This document shows, piece by piece, positions 6,970 to 14,232 of a DNA stretch of 15,532 nt (position 1 is the stretch's first letter; every line of letters begins with the position of its first letter). The stretch covers positions 1-15,532 of the forward strand of contig JAGLSF010000016.1 of assembly GCA_023136305.1 (NCBI GenBank). Direction: 5' to 3'. A model generated the notes under the pieces. That model had not been told where the DNA came from, did not search any database, and was given only the letters and a program-made list of their open reading frames with translations. The DNA is from Spirochaetota bacterium (GTDB lineage: Bacteria; Spirochaetota; B62-G9; DRHN01). Position numbers and translations under genes: made by a program.

Positions 6970-8121
6970 ATGAAGCTGAAACTCTCCCTTTTTCTCGCCA
7001 GACGCTACCTCATCGCCAAATGGTCTCTGATGTCCACACTCTCGATTCTCATGATAGCATTCGGTATCATAACACTTATAACGGTTCTTTCGATTATGAA
7101 CGGTTTCCACAACACCTTCAGGAGAAAGATACTCGAAACCAACAGTTTTCACCTGATCGTTCAGCCAAACTACGATTCCCACTATACTATCGATAATAGT
7201 ATATCAATTCTCTCAAATAATAAAGAAATAATATCAATAGTTCCCTACTATGATGGTGAGGGCATTATTAAAACCGATTATGTAACGCGAGGGTTCGTTA
7301 TAAAAGCACTCCCGCAGAATATCCTCGACCTCGATATGGGTTTTAACAGGGAGATTGATATAACCCGAGGAACTTTTGACCTCTCCGATGATGATACCAT
7401 CATCATCGGAGAAGAGCTTGCCCGGGAAGCAGGCGTGTTACCCGGTGATTATGTATCTATCGTCACATTTGAAGGTAAAGACCTTGCATCTGCCCGCTCG
7501 AAATTCAACTTGTTTTATGTTTCGGGAACATTCAAAACAGGTTACTGGGAGTACGATAAGAATATGGCCTATGTCTCACTCGAGGCTGCATACCGGATAT
7601 TCAACATTGAACGAAGCGAACTGACACTGGGATTGAAGATCGATAACTTTTACAAGGCCGACAGGGTGGTGGACTGGGCGCACAGCAATCTCCGGATTGG
7701 CCATTACATATATACCTGGATGGATTTGAACAGACCCCTATTCGAAGCACTTCAGAATGAGAAGGTTGGTATCGGATTCGTGGTTATGCTCATCATTGTA
7801 AGCGGCGCATTTAATATCATCGGTTCACTCATTATGACTGTTATGGACAAGAAACGGGAAATCGGCATATTGAGGGCCATAGGTGCTGAGCCGCATCTCA
7901 TTACACAGGTTTTTGTTTTTGACGGCCTGTACATAGGATTCATTGGTACCGTCATCGGTGTGTTTACCGGATTTCTGCTGACCCTGAACATTGAAAGTAT
8001 ATTCAACTTTTTCGAATTCATCGTAAACGGGATCCGGGAACTCGTGTACCTGTTCTATTTGATGCCTCTGGGAAGACTGCCCTTTCATGAATTCGAAATT
8101 CTGTCTGATTCAATCTATTAG
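6970..8121 (+). CDS. LolC/LolE-family ABC permease, truncated by in-frame TAG
   Basis: Inner-membrane permease of a lipoprotein-releasing ABC transporter. ATG at 6970 has AGGAG 8 nt upstream. The 383-residue frame shows the family plan: an N-terminal LSLFLARRYL element, membrane segment 1 at about 22-42 followed by IMNGF, a large periplasmic domain (about 48-255), segment 2 at about 266-288, the cytoplasmic coupling stretch KKREIGILRAIGA, and segment 3 at about 318-340. Translation meets TAG at 8119-8121 (codon 384), before the fourth segment. The same frame continues after the stop with that segment and the typical YPARKAAQLKPVENIRYE ending. The complete product would be 431 residues, slightly above the usual 400-415. 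Cause unclear: a point mutation, a sequencing or assembly error, or readthrough. lolD follows. With only one permease gene here the complex may use a homodimer, as in many non-enterics. Confidence 0.88.
   Translation: MKLKLSLFLARRYLIAKWSLMSTLSILMIAFGIITLITVLSIMNGFHNTFRRKILETNSFHLIVQPNYDSHYTIDNSISILSNNKEIISIVPYYDGEGIIKTDYVTRGFVIKALPQNILDLDMGFNREIDITRGTFDLSDDDTIIIGEELAREAGVLPGDYVSIVTFEGKDLASARSKFNLFYVSGTFKTGYWEYDKNMAYVSLEAAYRIFNIERSELTLGLKIDNFYKADRVVDWAHSNLRIGHYIYTWMDLNRPLFEALQNEKVGIGFVVMLIIVSGAFNIIGSLIMTVMDKKREIGILRAIGAEPHLITQVFVFDGLYIGFIGTVIGVFTGFLLTLNIESIFNFFEFIVNGIRELVYLFYLMPLGRLPFHEFEILSDSIY
7382..7412. repeat. Perfect 14-bp inverted repeat (hairpin) inside lolC/E
   Basis: Left arm TCTCCGATGATGAT (7382-7395), loop ACC, right arm ATCATCATCGGAGA (7399-7412), with no mismatches. 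It encodes part of the family-typical LSDDDTIIIGEEL stretch, so protein constraint and repeated GAT/ATC codons may explain some of it, but the arms are exact complements. Confidence 0.85.
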
Positions 8122-8265
8122 CTCGAGGGAGTTCCGGTTGAAATCCATTTTAAAGACGTTATCATTGTGTCGATTCTTTCTCTTCTGTTAAGCGTCCTGG
8201 CAGCATACTATCCGGCACGAAAAGCGGCACAACTCAAACCAGTGGAGAATATCAGGTACGAGTGA
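8122..8265 (+). pseudogene. In-frame 3' remainder of lolC/E beyond the TAG
   Basis: These 47 codons plus TGA continue the frame of the upstream permease without any indel. They encode the piece missing from that protein: VPVEI, then a hydrophobic segment from DVIIVSILSLLL, then YPARKAA and LKPVENIRYE, the standard end of LolC/LolE proteins. No ATG and no ribosome site allow separate translation, so this part is made only if the TAG is read through or is not real. It ends 18 nt before lolD. Confidence 0.88.
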
Positions 8266-8283
8266 CCGGGGAAGTGTACAACC

Positions 8284-8985
8284 ATGAATGATGAAAACTA
8301 TGCCGTGCATGCAAGAAACCTGAAGAAAGTATATAAAACGGGTGACTCACATCTCACGGTGCTCAATGGTCTGGACCTCCGCGTTCGTAAGGGCAGTATT
8401 GTAGCTATTGTAGGAAGAAGCGGTTCAGGCAAGAGTACACTGCTCCATCTTATAGGCGGCATTGATGCTCCCACAGAAGGCAGTATCATGGTACGCGGGA
8501 GAAGCGTTGAATCTGCCACTGAAGAAGAGCTTTCTGAGCTCAGGAACAGATACATCGGATTTATCTTTCAATTTCACAACCTGCTTGTGGAATTCTCAGT
8601 AATAGAAAATGTCATGATGCCATACCTGATGTATGAGTATCGAGTGGATAGAGCGTATAAAAGGGGAATGGAGATCCTTCGACGGCTTGAAATAGAGGAC
8701 AAGAAGGACATAAAACCCAACAGATTGTCTGGCGGTGAAAGCCAGAGAGTTGCCATTGCCCGGGCACTGATCAATGATCCCGAGATTGTTCTGGCTGACG
8801 AACCAACGGGAAACCTTGATCTGACCACTGCTGAAAAAATAAAGGCCCTACTCTTTGGAATTGTTAAAAGTTACGGACACACCCTCCTCATTGTAACACA
8901 TAATCCCTCTGTCGTTGAGAAGGCTGATGAAACGTACAAACTTGAGTTTGGAAAACTAAAGCGTCTGAGTGACCTGACCGATTAG
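8284..8985 (+). CDS. lolD: Lipoprotein-releasing ABC transporter ATPase LolD
   Basis: Cytoplasmic ATPase that powers extraction of lipoproteins from the inner membrane and hand-over to LolA. The 233 residues match LolD length. Motifs: Walker A GRSGSGKST at 44-52, Q-loop Q96 in FIFQFHNLL, the LolD/MacB-type stretch EFSVIENVMMP, signature LSGGE at 148-152, Walker B IVLADEP at 168-174 with catalytic E173, D-loop NLD, and switch His H206. ATG at 8284 follows a GGGGAAG-containing leader. It lies 18 nt after the restored end of the permease gene, which is a clear operon. MacB/FtsE-type ATPases share these motifs, but the permease partner and the LLVEF segment favour LolD. The gene ends with TAG. 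Confidence 0.93.
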   Translation: MNDENYAVHARNLKKVYKTGDSHLTVLNGLDLRVRKGSIVAIVGRSGSGKSTLLHLIGGIDAPTEGSIMVRGRSVESATEEELSELRNRYIGFIFQFHNLLVEFSVIENVMMPYLMYEYRVDRAYKRGMEILRRLEIEDKKDIKPNRLSGGESQRVAIARALINDPEIVLADEPTGNLDLTTAEKIKALLFGIVKSYGHTLLIVTHNPSVVEKADETYKLEFGKLKRLSDLTD

Positions 8986-8997
8986 CCAACACCTTTC

Positions 8998-9026
8998 TTG
9001 CCCAATCAGATTTGTTTCTGTATATT
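8998..9026 (+). promoter_or_regulatory. Candidate promoter for mcsA-mcsB-clpC
   Basis: TTGCCC at 8998-9003, a 17-nt spacer, then TATATT at 9021-9026, preceded by CTG. Predicted start is about 9033, giving a leader of about 23 nt. The pattern is the same as upstream of lolA and clpP. No CtsR-type GGTCAAA direct repeats and no CIRCE inverted repeat were seen between 8986 and 9055. Confidence 0.42.
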
Positions 9027-9055
9027 TACTAGGGGTGACGGTGAAGGAGTAAACC

Positions 9056-9544
9056 TTGATTTGTCAATCGTGTAAGAGAAAAAAAGCCGTATTCCATTCA
9101 TACTGCATCAATAATAACAATCTTATCGATGTGCACTACTGCGAAGAATGCGGTCAGAAACAGTCGGCTGATGAGAATGTGTGCATCGATGATAATCTTC
9201 ACAACCTGCTCGAGGGGCTTCTCAAGTCCAGGAATAATGAGGTAGGCCTCGAACCTATAGATACGTGTGAGATCTGCGGTACAACGGTTAAAGAAATCGG
9301 GAAATATAACAACCTGGGATGCCCCAACTGTTACGAACTGTTTTCCGAATCCATCGAGAGCCTTCGGACCCTTTCTAAAAATGAATACAGAAGATCCGCA
9401 TACTGTAATGTTGAGTCACCCAGCATAGGTATGCTAAGGAAAGAATTAAAAGATGCAGTACGGTTAGAAGATTTTGAAAAAGCTGCATCCCTGCGCGATA
9501 GAATACGTGACTGCGAAAAGGAAGGATTTCTCAGTGACAATTGA
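9056..9544 (+). CDS. mcsA: McsA, zinc-finger activator of the McsB arginine kinase
   Basis: In Firmicutes McsA binds and activates the protein arginine kinase McsB and takes part in stress and metal responses. Start is TTG at 9056, with AAGGAG at 9044-9049 (6-nt spacing); it places the first CxxC directly at the N-terminus, as in the family. Four CxxC pairs are present: C3/C6, C29/C32, C71/C74 and C89/C92, forming two zinc-binding modules. A UVR motif follows at about 122-156, around LRKELKDAVRLEDFEKAASLRDRI cut here into helix pairs, a known interaction module also found in ClpC and UvrB. Length 162 residues is close to the usual 180. The 3' end overlaps mcsB by 11 nt. It is first in the cluster; ctsR, which precedes mcsA in Firmicutes, is absent. 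Confidence 0.9.
   Translation: MICQSCKRKKAVFHSYCINNNNLIDVHYCEECGQKQSADENVCIDDNLHNLLEGLLKSRNNEVGLEPIDTCEICGTTVKEIGKYNNLGCPNCYELFSESIESLRTLSKNEYRRSAYCNVESPSIGMLRKELKDAVRLEDFEKAASLRDRIRDCEKEGFLSDN
9520..9526 (+). promoter_or_regulatory. Ribosome binding site deciding the mcsB start
   Basis: GGAAGGA inside the end of mcsA, 7 nt before the GTG at 9534. It supports that start over the in-frame TTG at 9474, which would add 20 residues with no family resemblance. Confidence 0.65.
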
Positions 9545-10562
9545 AGAGCTTGCCAAGAGTGAAGGTATCTGGAATATCGACGAGAGAAACCACTCCGACC
9601 TCGTGCTTAAAAGCAGTGTGCGCTTTACCAGAAATCTCTCCGGTTACACCTTCGCCCACAAACTAAATAAAGAGGAAAAGGATGAAATAAGCAGGATCAT
9701 CATCGACAGTATTAATCGCAGTAATTGCTGTGCCAATTTTGTCACTTACAACTTTGAGGACATCACCGGACTCGATAAGAAAATATTTTTCGAAAGAAAC
9801 ATCATTGGCGACGACAATGTAACTGAAAGTGTTCTTGTTCTCTCAGAAAATCAGAATCTCTACTTCATACTGAATTCGGTCGACCACCTGCAATTGATCA
9901 CCTCCTGGCCCGGATTCGGATTCGATACAATGTATGTCCTTGGAAAAAAAATTATCATGAGTTTTGAAAAGCAGATGGATTTCGCATTTTCACCGAGATT
10001 CGGCTATCTTACCTCTGATCCAGAGAAATCAGGTACCGGCATGGTTCTCTCAGTCATCCTTCATCTTGCAGAACTTATATATTCCAGCCGGCTCAACAAG
10101 TTGATAGTCGATCTTGAAAAGAGCGGCCTTGCACTCAGGTCGAGCTGGATCGATGGGTACTACGAAATTTACAACAGAGTAGCAGTTGGACAGTCAGAGA
10201 AAGAATTGTACGAGACAACGCTGGGATTATTTGAGGAAATTATCAGCAAGGAGCGTTCATACAGAAACGAAACATACAAAGACAACATGAATGTTATCGA
10301 GGACAAGGTGTGGAGATGTTACGGTATTCTCCTATCCTGCCGAATGGTTTCATTGTTTGAAGCCCTCGAGCTTCTCTCCAATGTGCGCCTCGGTATCAGC
10401 CTTGGCATCATTAACTACGTGAATATCAGAGACATCAACCTTCTTCTCCATTACATACAGGATTATCATCTCCGGAAGCGTTATAATATAAGAGATGAAT
10501 CTGCAAACCTTGAGGAGGTAAGGGCAATCTTTATACGAGACTATCTCAGAGAGGTAATATAA
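9534..10562 (+). CDS. mcsB: McsB homologue, probably inactive as an arginine kinase
   Basis: McsB phosphorylates arginines on proteins to mark them for ClpC-ClpP. This 342-residue protein (GTG start) keeps the overall phosphagen-kinase plan and the C-terminal McsB pattern (YGILLSCRM, LSNVRLGISLG, RAIFIRDYL). Active-site signatures are altered. The SSRxRLARN motif reads KSSVRFTRN (26-34), so the first arginine is lost and R30 kept. NEEDHLR reads NSVDHLQ (114-120), replacing the catalytic Glu by V116 and the ATP-binding Arg by Q120. TSCPTN reads TSDPEK (160-165), replacing the conserved Cys by D162. GTGLRAS reads GTGMVLS (167-173), replacing another ATP-binding Arg by V171. The frame is full length and undamaged, so it is probably a selected pseudo-kinase or adaptor, not debris. 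It overlaps mcsA by 11 nt and abuts clpC with no gap. Confidence 0.88.
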   Translation: MTIEELAKSEGIWNIDERNHSDLVLKSSVRFTRNLSGYTFAHKLNKEEKDEISRIIIDSINRSNCCANFVTYNFEDITGLDKKIFFERNIIGDDNVTESVLVLSENQNLYFILNSVDHLQLITSWPGFGFDTMYVLGKKIIMSFEKQMDFAFSPRFGYLTSDPEKSGTGMVLSVILHLAELIYSSRLNKLIVDLEKSGLALRSSWIDGYYEIYNRVAVGQSEKELYETTLGLFEEIISKERSYRNETYKDNMNVIEDKVWRCYGILLSCRMVSLFEALELLSNVRLGISLGIINYVNIRDINLLLHYIQDYHLRKRYNIRDESANLEEVRAIFIRDYLREVI

Positions 10563-13025
10563 ATGTTTAAGGGATTAACAGAAAGAGCTCAGAGAGTCAT
10601 TAACATACTTGCTCAGGAAGAATCGAAAAAACTCAATCACGATAAGCTCCTTCCTGAACACATTCTGCTAGGTCTTATTCGTGAGGGTGAAGGGGTAGCT
10701 ATCAAAACCCTCATCAATCTCGGTGTCGATCTGAGTATGCTCCGGGAAGATATCATTGCAAATACAAAACGAACAGGTGGGATTCTCCTTTTAGGCGATG
10801 TACCTCCCTCGACGCGGGCACAAAGAGTTCTCGAACTCAGTGCTGACGAAGCAAGGAGTATGGGCCACAACTACATCGGAACAGAGCATCTCCTTCTCGG
10901 TCTTCTGAGAGAGGGTGACAGCGGCATACTCAATGCATTCGACAAACAGGGTATCAAGATTTCAAATGTCCGGGAGGAAACCAACCGCCTCCTTGGAACG
11001 AGTAAAACCGACATTAAAAAAAAGGTGGATCGGCGAACACCCACACTCGATGAATTTGGAAGTGATTTGGCCAATCTCGCAAAGGAAAAGAAACTCGACC
11101 CTGTTATAGGCAGGGAAAAAGAGATCAAGAGAGTCATACAGATCCTGTGCCGACGGACGAAGAACAACCCGGTGCTTATCGGCGAGCCAGGTGTGGGAAA
11201 GACGGCCATTGTAGAGGGCCTGGCCCAGAATATTGTATCTGGGAGTGTTCCCGAGACGCTTGCGAACAAGCGGGTACTGACTCTCGATCTTGCCTCACTA
11301 GTTGCAGGAACCAAGTACAGGGGAGAGTTCGAGGAACGTCTTAAAAAGGTGATGTTTGAAATACGCAGGGCTGGAAACATCATCCTATTCATCGATGAGC
11401 TTCACACCATCATTGGGGCCGGTGGTGCCGAAGGTGCAATTGATGCGGCGAACATGCTGAAACCAGCACTTTCACGCGGCGAACTTCAGTGTATTGGCGC
11501 AACGACACTCGGTGAATACAAGAAATACATCGAACGGGATGCTGCGCTCGAACGCCGTTTTCAGCCCATCATCGTCGATGAATCGACTATCGATGAAACC
11601 GTTGAAATACTGCGGGGCATCAAGGAAAAATATGAGGAACATCATAAGATCCTCTACACGGAAAACGCTTTGAATACCGCTGCTAATCTTTCCTACCGGT
11701 ACATTACCGACCGATACCTGCCGGATAAGGCCATCGACCTGATCGATGAAGCAGGTTCAAAGGTCCGGCTTGAAAACACCATGGTGCCGAAGGATTTTAA
11801 AAAACTCGAAGAAGATATTGAGAAGCTCAGATCAGAGAAGACCCATCTCGTTGAGATACAGGATTACGAGAAAGCGGCAAAAGTTCGAGACCGGATGAAC
11901 ATATTACGGGAAAAACTCGAACTTATGAAGGACGAGTGGAAAAAGGAACTGAACAACGAAAAACCGGTAGTTGACGAGGACGAGATCTATCAGATTACCA
12001 GTGAACTTACCGGTATTCCTCTCGTACGTATTGTTGAAAGTGAATCCCAGAAACTTCTCAGAATGGAAGACGATCTCCATGTGAAGGTTGTGGGGCAGGA
12101 TGAGGCAATTGAGGCGGTGAGTAGGGCTGTCCGCAGGTCGAGAACGGGCCTGAAGTCTCCTAAACGACCCTCCGGTTCTTTCATCTTCCTCGGCCCCACA
12201 GGAGTTGGTAAAACCTATCTTGCGAAATGCCTCGCCGAGTTCCTCTTTGGTTCAGAGGATGCGCTTATTCGCATCGATATGAGTGAGTTCATGGAGAAAC
12301 ACAACGTTTCGCGTCTGGTCGGTGCTCCTCCTGGATATGTCGGTTATCAGGAGGGTGGTGAACTTACCGAGAAGATACGACGAAAACCTTACAGTGTTAT
12401 TCTCCTCGATGAGATCGAAAAAGCCCATCCTGATGTTTTCAATATACTGCTGCAGGTTCTCGAGGAAGGCCAGCTCTCCGATCACCTGGGCCACACGGTG
12501 GATTTCAGGAATACAGTGATTATCATGACTTCAAATGTAGGGAGCAAGGAGATCCACAAGGGCGGAAATCTCGGTTTCGCAATAGGGGGGGGTGCAAACA
12601 ACTACATCGGAATGAAGGACAAGGCAATCTCCGCATTGAAAAGAGTGTTTAATCCCGAGTTCCTGAACAGGGTTGATGAAATTGTGGTTTTCCATCCGCT
12701 CAACAAGAAACATATCGGCCTGATCATTGGTCTCATGCTCGACGAGAGTAAGAAACAACTTGAAGAGAAGAGCATTGCTCTGGAAATTACCGCAAGTGCG
12801 AAAAAGCACCTCATTGAGAAGGGTTACGACGAGAAGTACGGAGCCCGTCCTCTCAGAAGAACCATTCAAAGGGAAATAGAAGACCCGCTTGCCAATGAGA
12901 TTCTGAAAGGTGTCTTCAAAGAGGGAAGCAAGGCAATCGTCGACTGTGAAGAGGAGAAAATAGTTTTCAAGGGTGGACAGAAGAAGAAGAAAAAAGCGCT
13001 TGAAACCGTAGAGACATCCTCATAA
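10563..13025 (+). CDS. clpC: Clp protease ATPase ClpC
   Basis: Hexameric AAA+ unfoldase that feeds substrates to ClpP. In 820 residues it shows the ClpC plan: two N-terminal Clp repeats (about 1-75 and 79-145), the first ATPase domain with Walker A GEPGVGKT at 207-214 and Walker B D278-E279, a middle domain with a UVR-like coiled coil (about 420-465), the second ATPase domain with Walker A GPTGVGKT at 544-551 and Walker B D616-E617, and the C-terminal small domain. The ClpP-docking tripeptide LGF is present at 670-672, so docking to a ClpP is expected. E32 and E108 in the two N repeats match the glutamates that bind phospho-arginine in Bacillus ClpC. The C-terminal tail is lysine-rich. ATG follows the mcsB TAA directly, suggesting translational coupling. 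Confidence 0.96.
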   Translation: MFKGLTERAQRVINILAQEESKKLNHDKLLPEHILLGLIREGEGVAIKTLINLGVDLSMLREDIIANTKRTGGILLLGDVPPSTRAQRVLELSADEARSMGHNYIGTEHLLLGLLREGDSGILNAFDKQGIKISNVREETNRLLGTSKTDIKKKVDRRTPTLDEFGSDLANLAKEKKLDPVIGREKEIKRVIQILCRRTKNNPVLIGEPGVGKTAIVEGLAQNIVSGSVPETLANKRVLTLDLASLVAGTKYRGEFEERLKKVMFEIRRAGNIILFIDELHTIIGAGGAEGAIDAANMLKPALSRGELQCIGATTLGEYKKYIERDAALERRFQPIIVDESTIDETVEILRGIKEKYEEHHKILYTENALNTAANLSYRYITDRYLPDKAIDLIDEAGSKVRLENTMVPKDFKKLEEDIEKLRSEKTHLVEIQDYEKAAKVRDRMNILREKLELMKDEWKKELNNEKPVVDEDEIYQITSELTGIPLVRIVESESQKLLRMEDDLHVKVVGQDEAIEAVSRAVRRSRTGLKSPKRPSGSFIFLGPTGVGKTYLAKCLAEFLFGSEDALIRIDMSEFMEKHNVSRLVGAPPGYVGYQEGGELTEKIRRKPYSVILLDEIEKAHPDVFNILLQVLEEGQLSDHLGHTVDFRNTVIIMTSNVGSKEIHKGGNLGFAIGGGANNYIGMKDKAISALKRVFNPEFLNRVDEIVVFHPLNKKHIGLIIGLMLDESKKQLEEKSIALEITASAKKHLIEKGYDEKYGARPLRRTIQREIEDPLANEILKGVFKEGSKAIVDCEEEKIVFKGGQKKKKKALETVETSS

Positions 13026-13029
13026 GGAT

Positions 13030-14232
13030 ATGCTCCAACTTCTACAGCTAGTATCCATTGCGATCCTCCTGATCCTTTCTTTTATCTATTCAGGGTCAGA
13101 GGTTGCATTACTCTCGATACCTGAATTTGAAACTCGCAGACTCTCCCATCAGAAGGGCAGAAACCTCAAAACGCTGCTTCATTACCTGCAAAGGCCTCAG
13201 CGTGCGCTTATAACAATCCTGATCGGTAACACGGTGGTTAATTCAGGCGCTTCGATTATTGGGGAACAGGTATCGAATTCCTTCTTCACAAGTAATTCTC
13301 TATTCTACTCTGTCTTCATCATGACTTTCCTCTTGCTACTCTTCGGAGAAATTGTGCCAAAGAATGTGGCAGCAACACGTCCCATCACTTTTTCCAGGAC
13401 ATTTATTTCAGTCATAAACCTCACAAACAGGGTCTTCTATCCAGTACAGTTCCTGGTTCAGCAATTGGTTAAGAAGAGCAGTGGATTCAAGAAGAAACAT
13501 TATCTCTCGAAGGACGAGCTTCTCTCGGCTGTTGAATCGGGAACTGATGCCGGTATACCCTCAACTTCAATCAGTGCGCTCACCAACTTGATACACCTGA
13601 TCAACAGGCCGATTTCTGATATCATGGTTCCTCGATCAGAACTTCAAGGTATTGATATCAACGACTACTGGAGTAACATGGAACGAATGGTGAAAGAATC
13701 TCCCTACTCAACAGTTCTCTTTTTCGATGATACTATCGATTATATCCTCGGCTATATAAAAATTACCGATTTCATTCACCTCAAGAAAAAGGATATTCGT
13801 CACAATCTCACTAGACCACTGTTTGTGCCTGAAATAAAGCAAGTACTTCCGCTGCTGAGCGAGTTCAGGAAAAATCATAATTACCTGGCAATCGTACTGG
13901 ACGAATTCGGGGGCACGTCGGGAATTGTGACTCTCAAGGACATCCTCGATGCCATATTTATCAGGGATATCCTTCTCGCACAGCTCATACAGAAGAAAAG
14001 CGATGACCACTGGCATGTACAGGGCGATACAAAGATATCGGATGTGAACAGTACTTTCGACCTCAACCTGCCTGTTGAATCGAATACAATCGGCGGATAT
14101 ATCGTGAATGTTCTGGGTGAGATACCGCCAGTTGGTGCTGAAATCGATATTGATGCAGGCTACCGCATACGGGTTCTCGAAAGCAGTTCAAGGCAAATCG
14201 AAAACATGGAGTTTCGAAAACGTGATCGGTAA
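13030..14232 (+). CDS. CNNM/CorC-type membrane protein with CBS pair, copy 1
   Basis: Member of the DUF21 (CNNM)-CBS-CorC_HlyC family, linked to Mg2+ or other cation efflux; often mislabelled haemolysin. The 400 residues show the DUF21 membrane domain (about 1-150) with YSGSEVALLS, RPQRALITILIGNTVVN and LLFGEIVPKN, then a CBS pair (about 194-315) opening with DIMVPRSEL and closing with VLDEFGGTSGIVTLKDIL, and a C-terminal CorC_HlyC domain (about 325-400). The second CBS tail reads DAIFIRDIL in place of the usual EEIVGEI. ATG at 13030 comes four bases after clpC stops; AAGGA lies too close to it, so translation probably depends on coupling to clpC. An upstream in-frame stop at 13009-13011 rules out an earlier start. 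It shares domain order, not close identity, with the next gene. Confidence 0.9.
   Translation: MLQLLQLVSIAILLILSFIYSGSEVALLSIPEFETRRLSHQKGRNLKTLLHYLQRPQRALITILIGNTVVNSGASIIGEQVSNSFFTSNSLFYSVFIMTFLLLLFGEIVPKNVAATRPITFSRTFISVINLTNRVFYPVQFLVQQLVKKSSGFKKKHYLSKDELLSAVESGTDAGIPSTSISALTNLIHLINRPISDIMVPRSELQGIDINDYWSNMERMVKESPYSTVLFFDDTIDYILGYIKITDFIHLKKKDIRHNLTRPLFVPEIKQVLPLLSEFRKNHNYLAIVLDEFGGTSGIVTLKDILDAIFIRDILLAQLIQKKSDDHWHVQGDTKISDVNSTFDLNLPVESNTIGGYIVNVLGEIPPVGAEIDIDAGYRIRVLESSSRQIENMEFRKRDR
14207..14211 (+). promoter_or_regulatory. Ribosome binding site deciding the second CNNM start
   Basis: TGGAG, 10 nt before the GTG at 14222. The in-frame start-like codon at 14108 would give 38 extra residues that are polar, lie within the previous gene and are not typical of DUF21 proteins. 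Confidence 0.5.

Noticed and set aside
8986..9055. CtsR or CIRCE (HrcA) operator before mcsA
   Set aside because: No GGTCAAA direct repeats and no TTAGCACTC-N9-GAGTGCTAA arms are present.
9474..9533. Longer mcsB start at TTG 9474
   Set aside because: The extra 20 residues overlap mcsA, do not resemble McsB N-termini, and the GTG at 9534 has a well-spaced GGAAGGA.
10871..11392. 173-codon open frame on the minus strand inside clpC
   Set aside because: Opposite the highly conserved first ATPase domain of ClpC; composition is typical of an antisense shadow.
14108..14221. Longer start for the second CNNM gene at 14108
   Set aside because: The extension lies within the previous gene, is polar and unlike DUF21 N-termini; the GTG at 14222 has TGGAG upstream.
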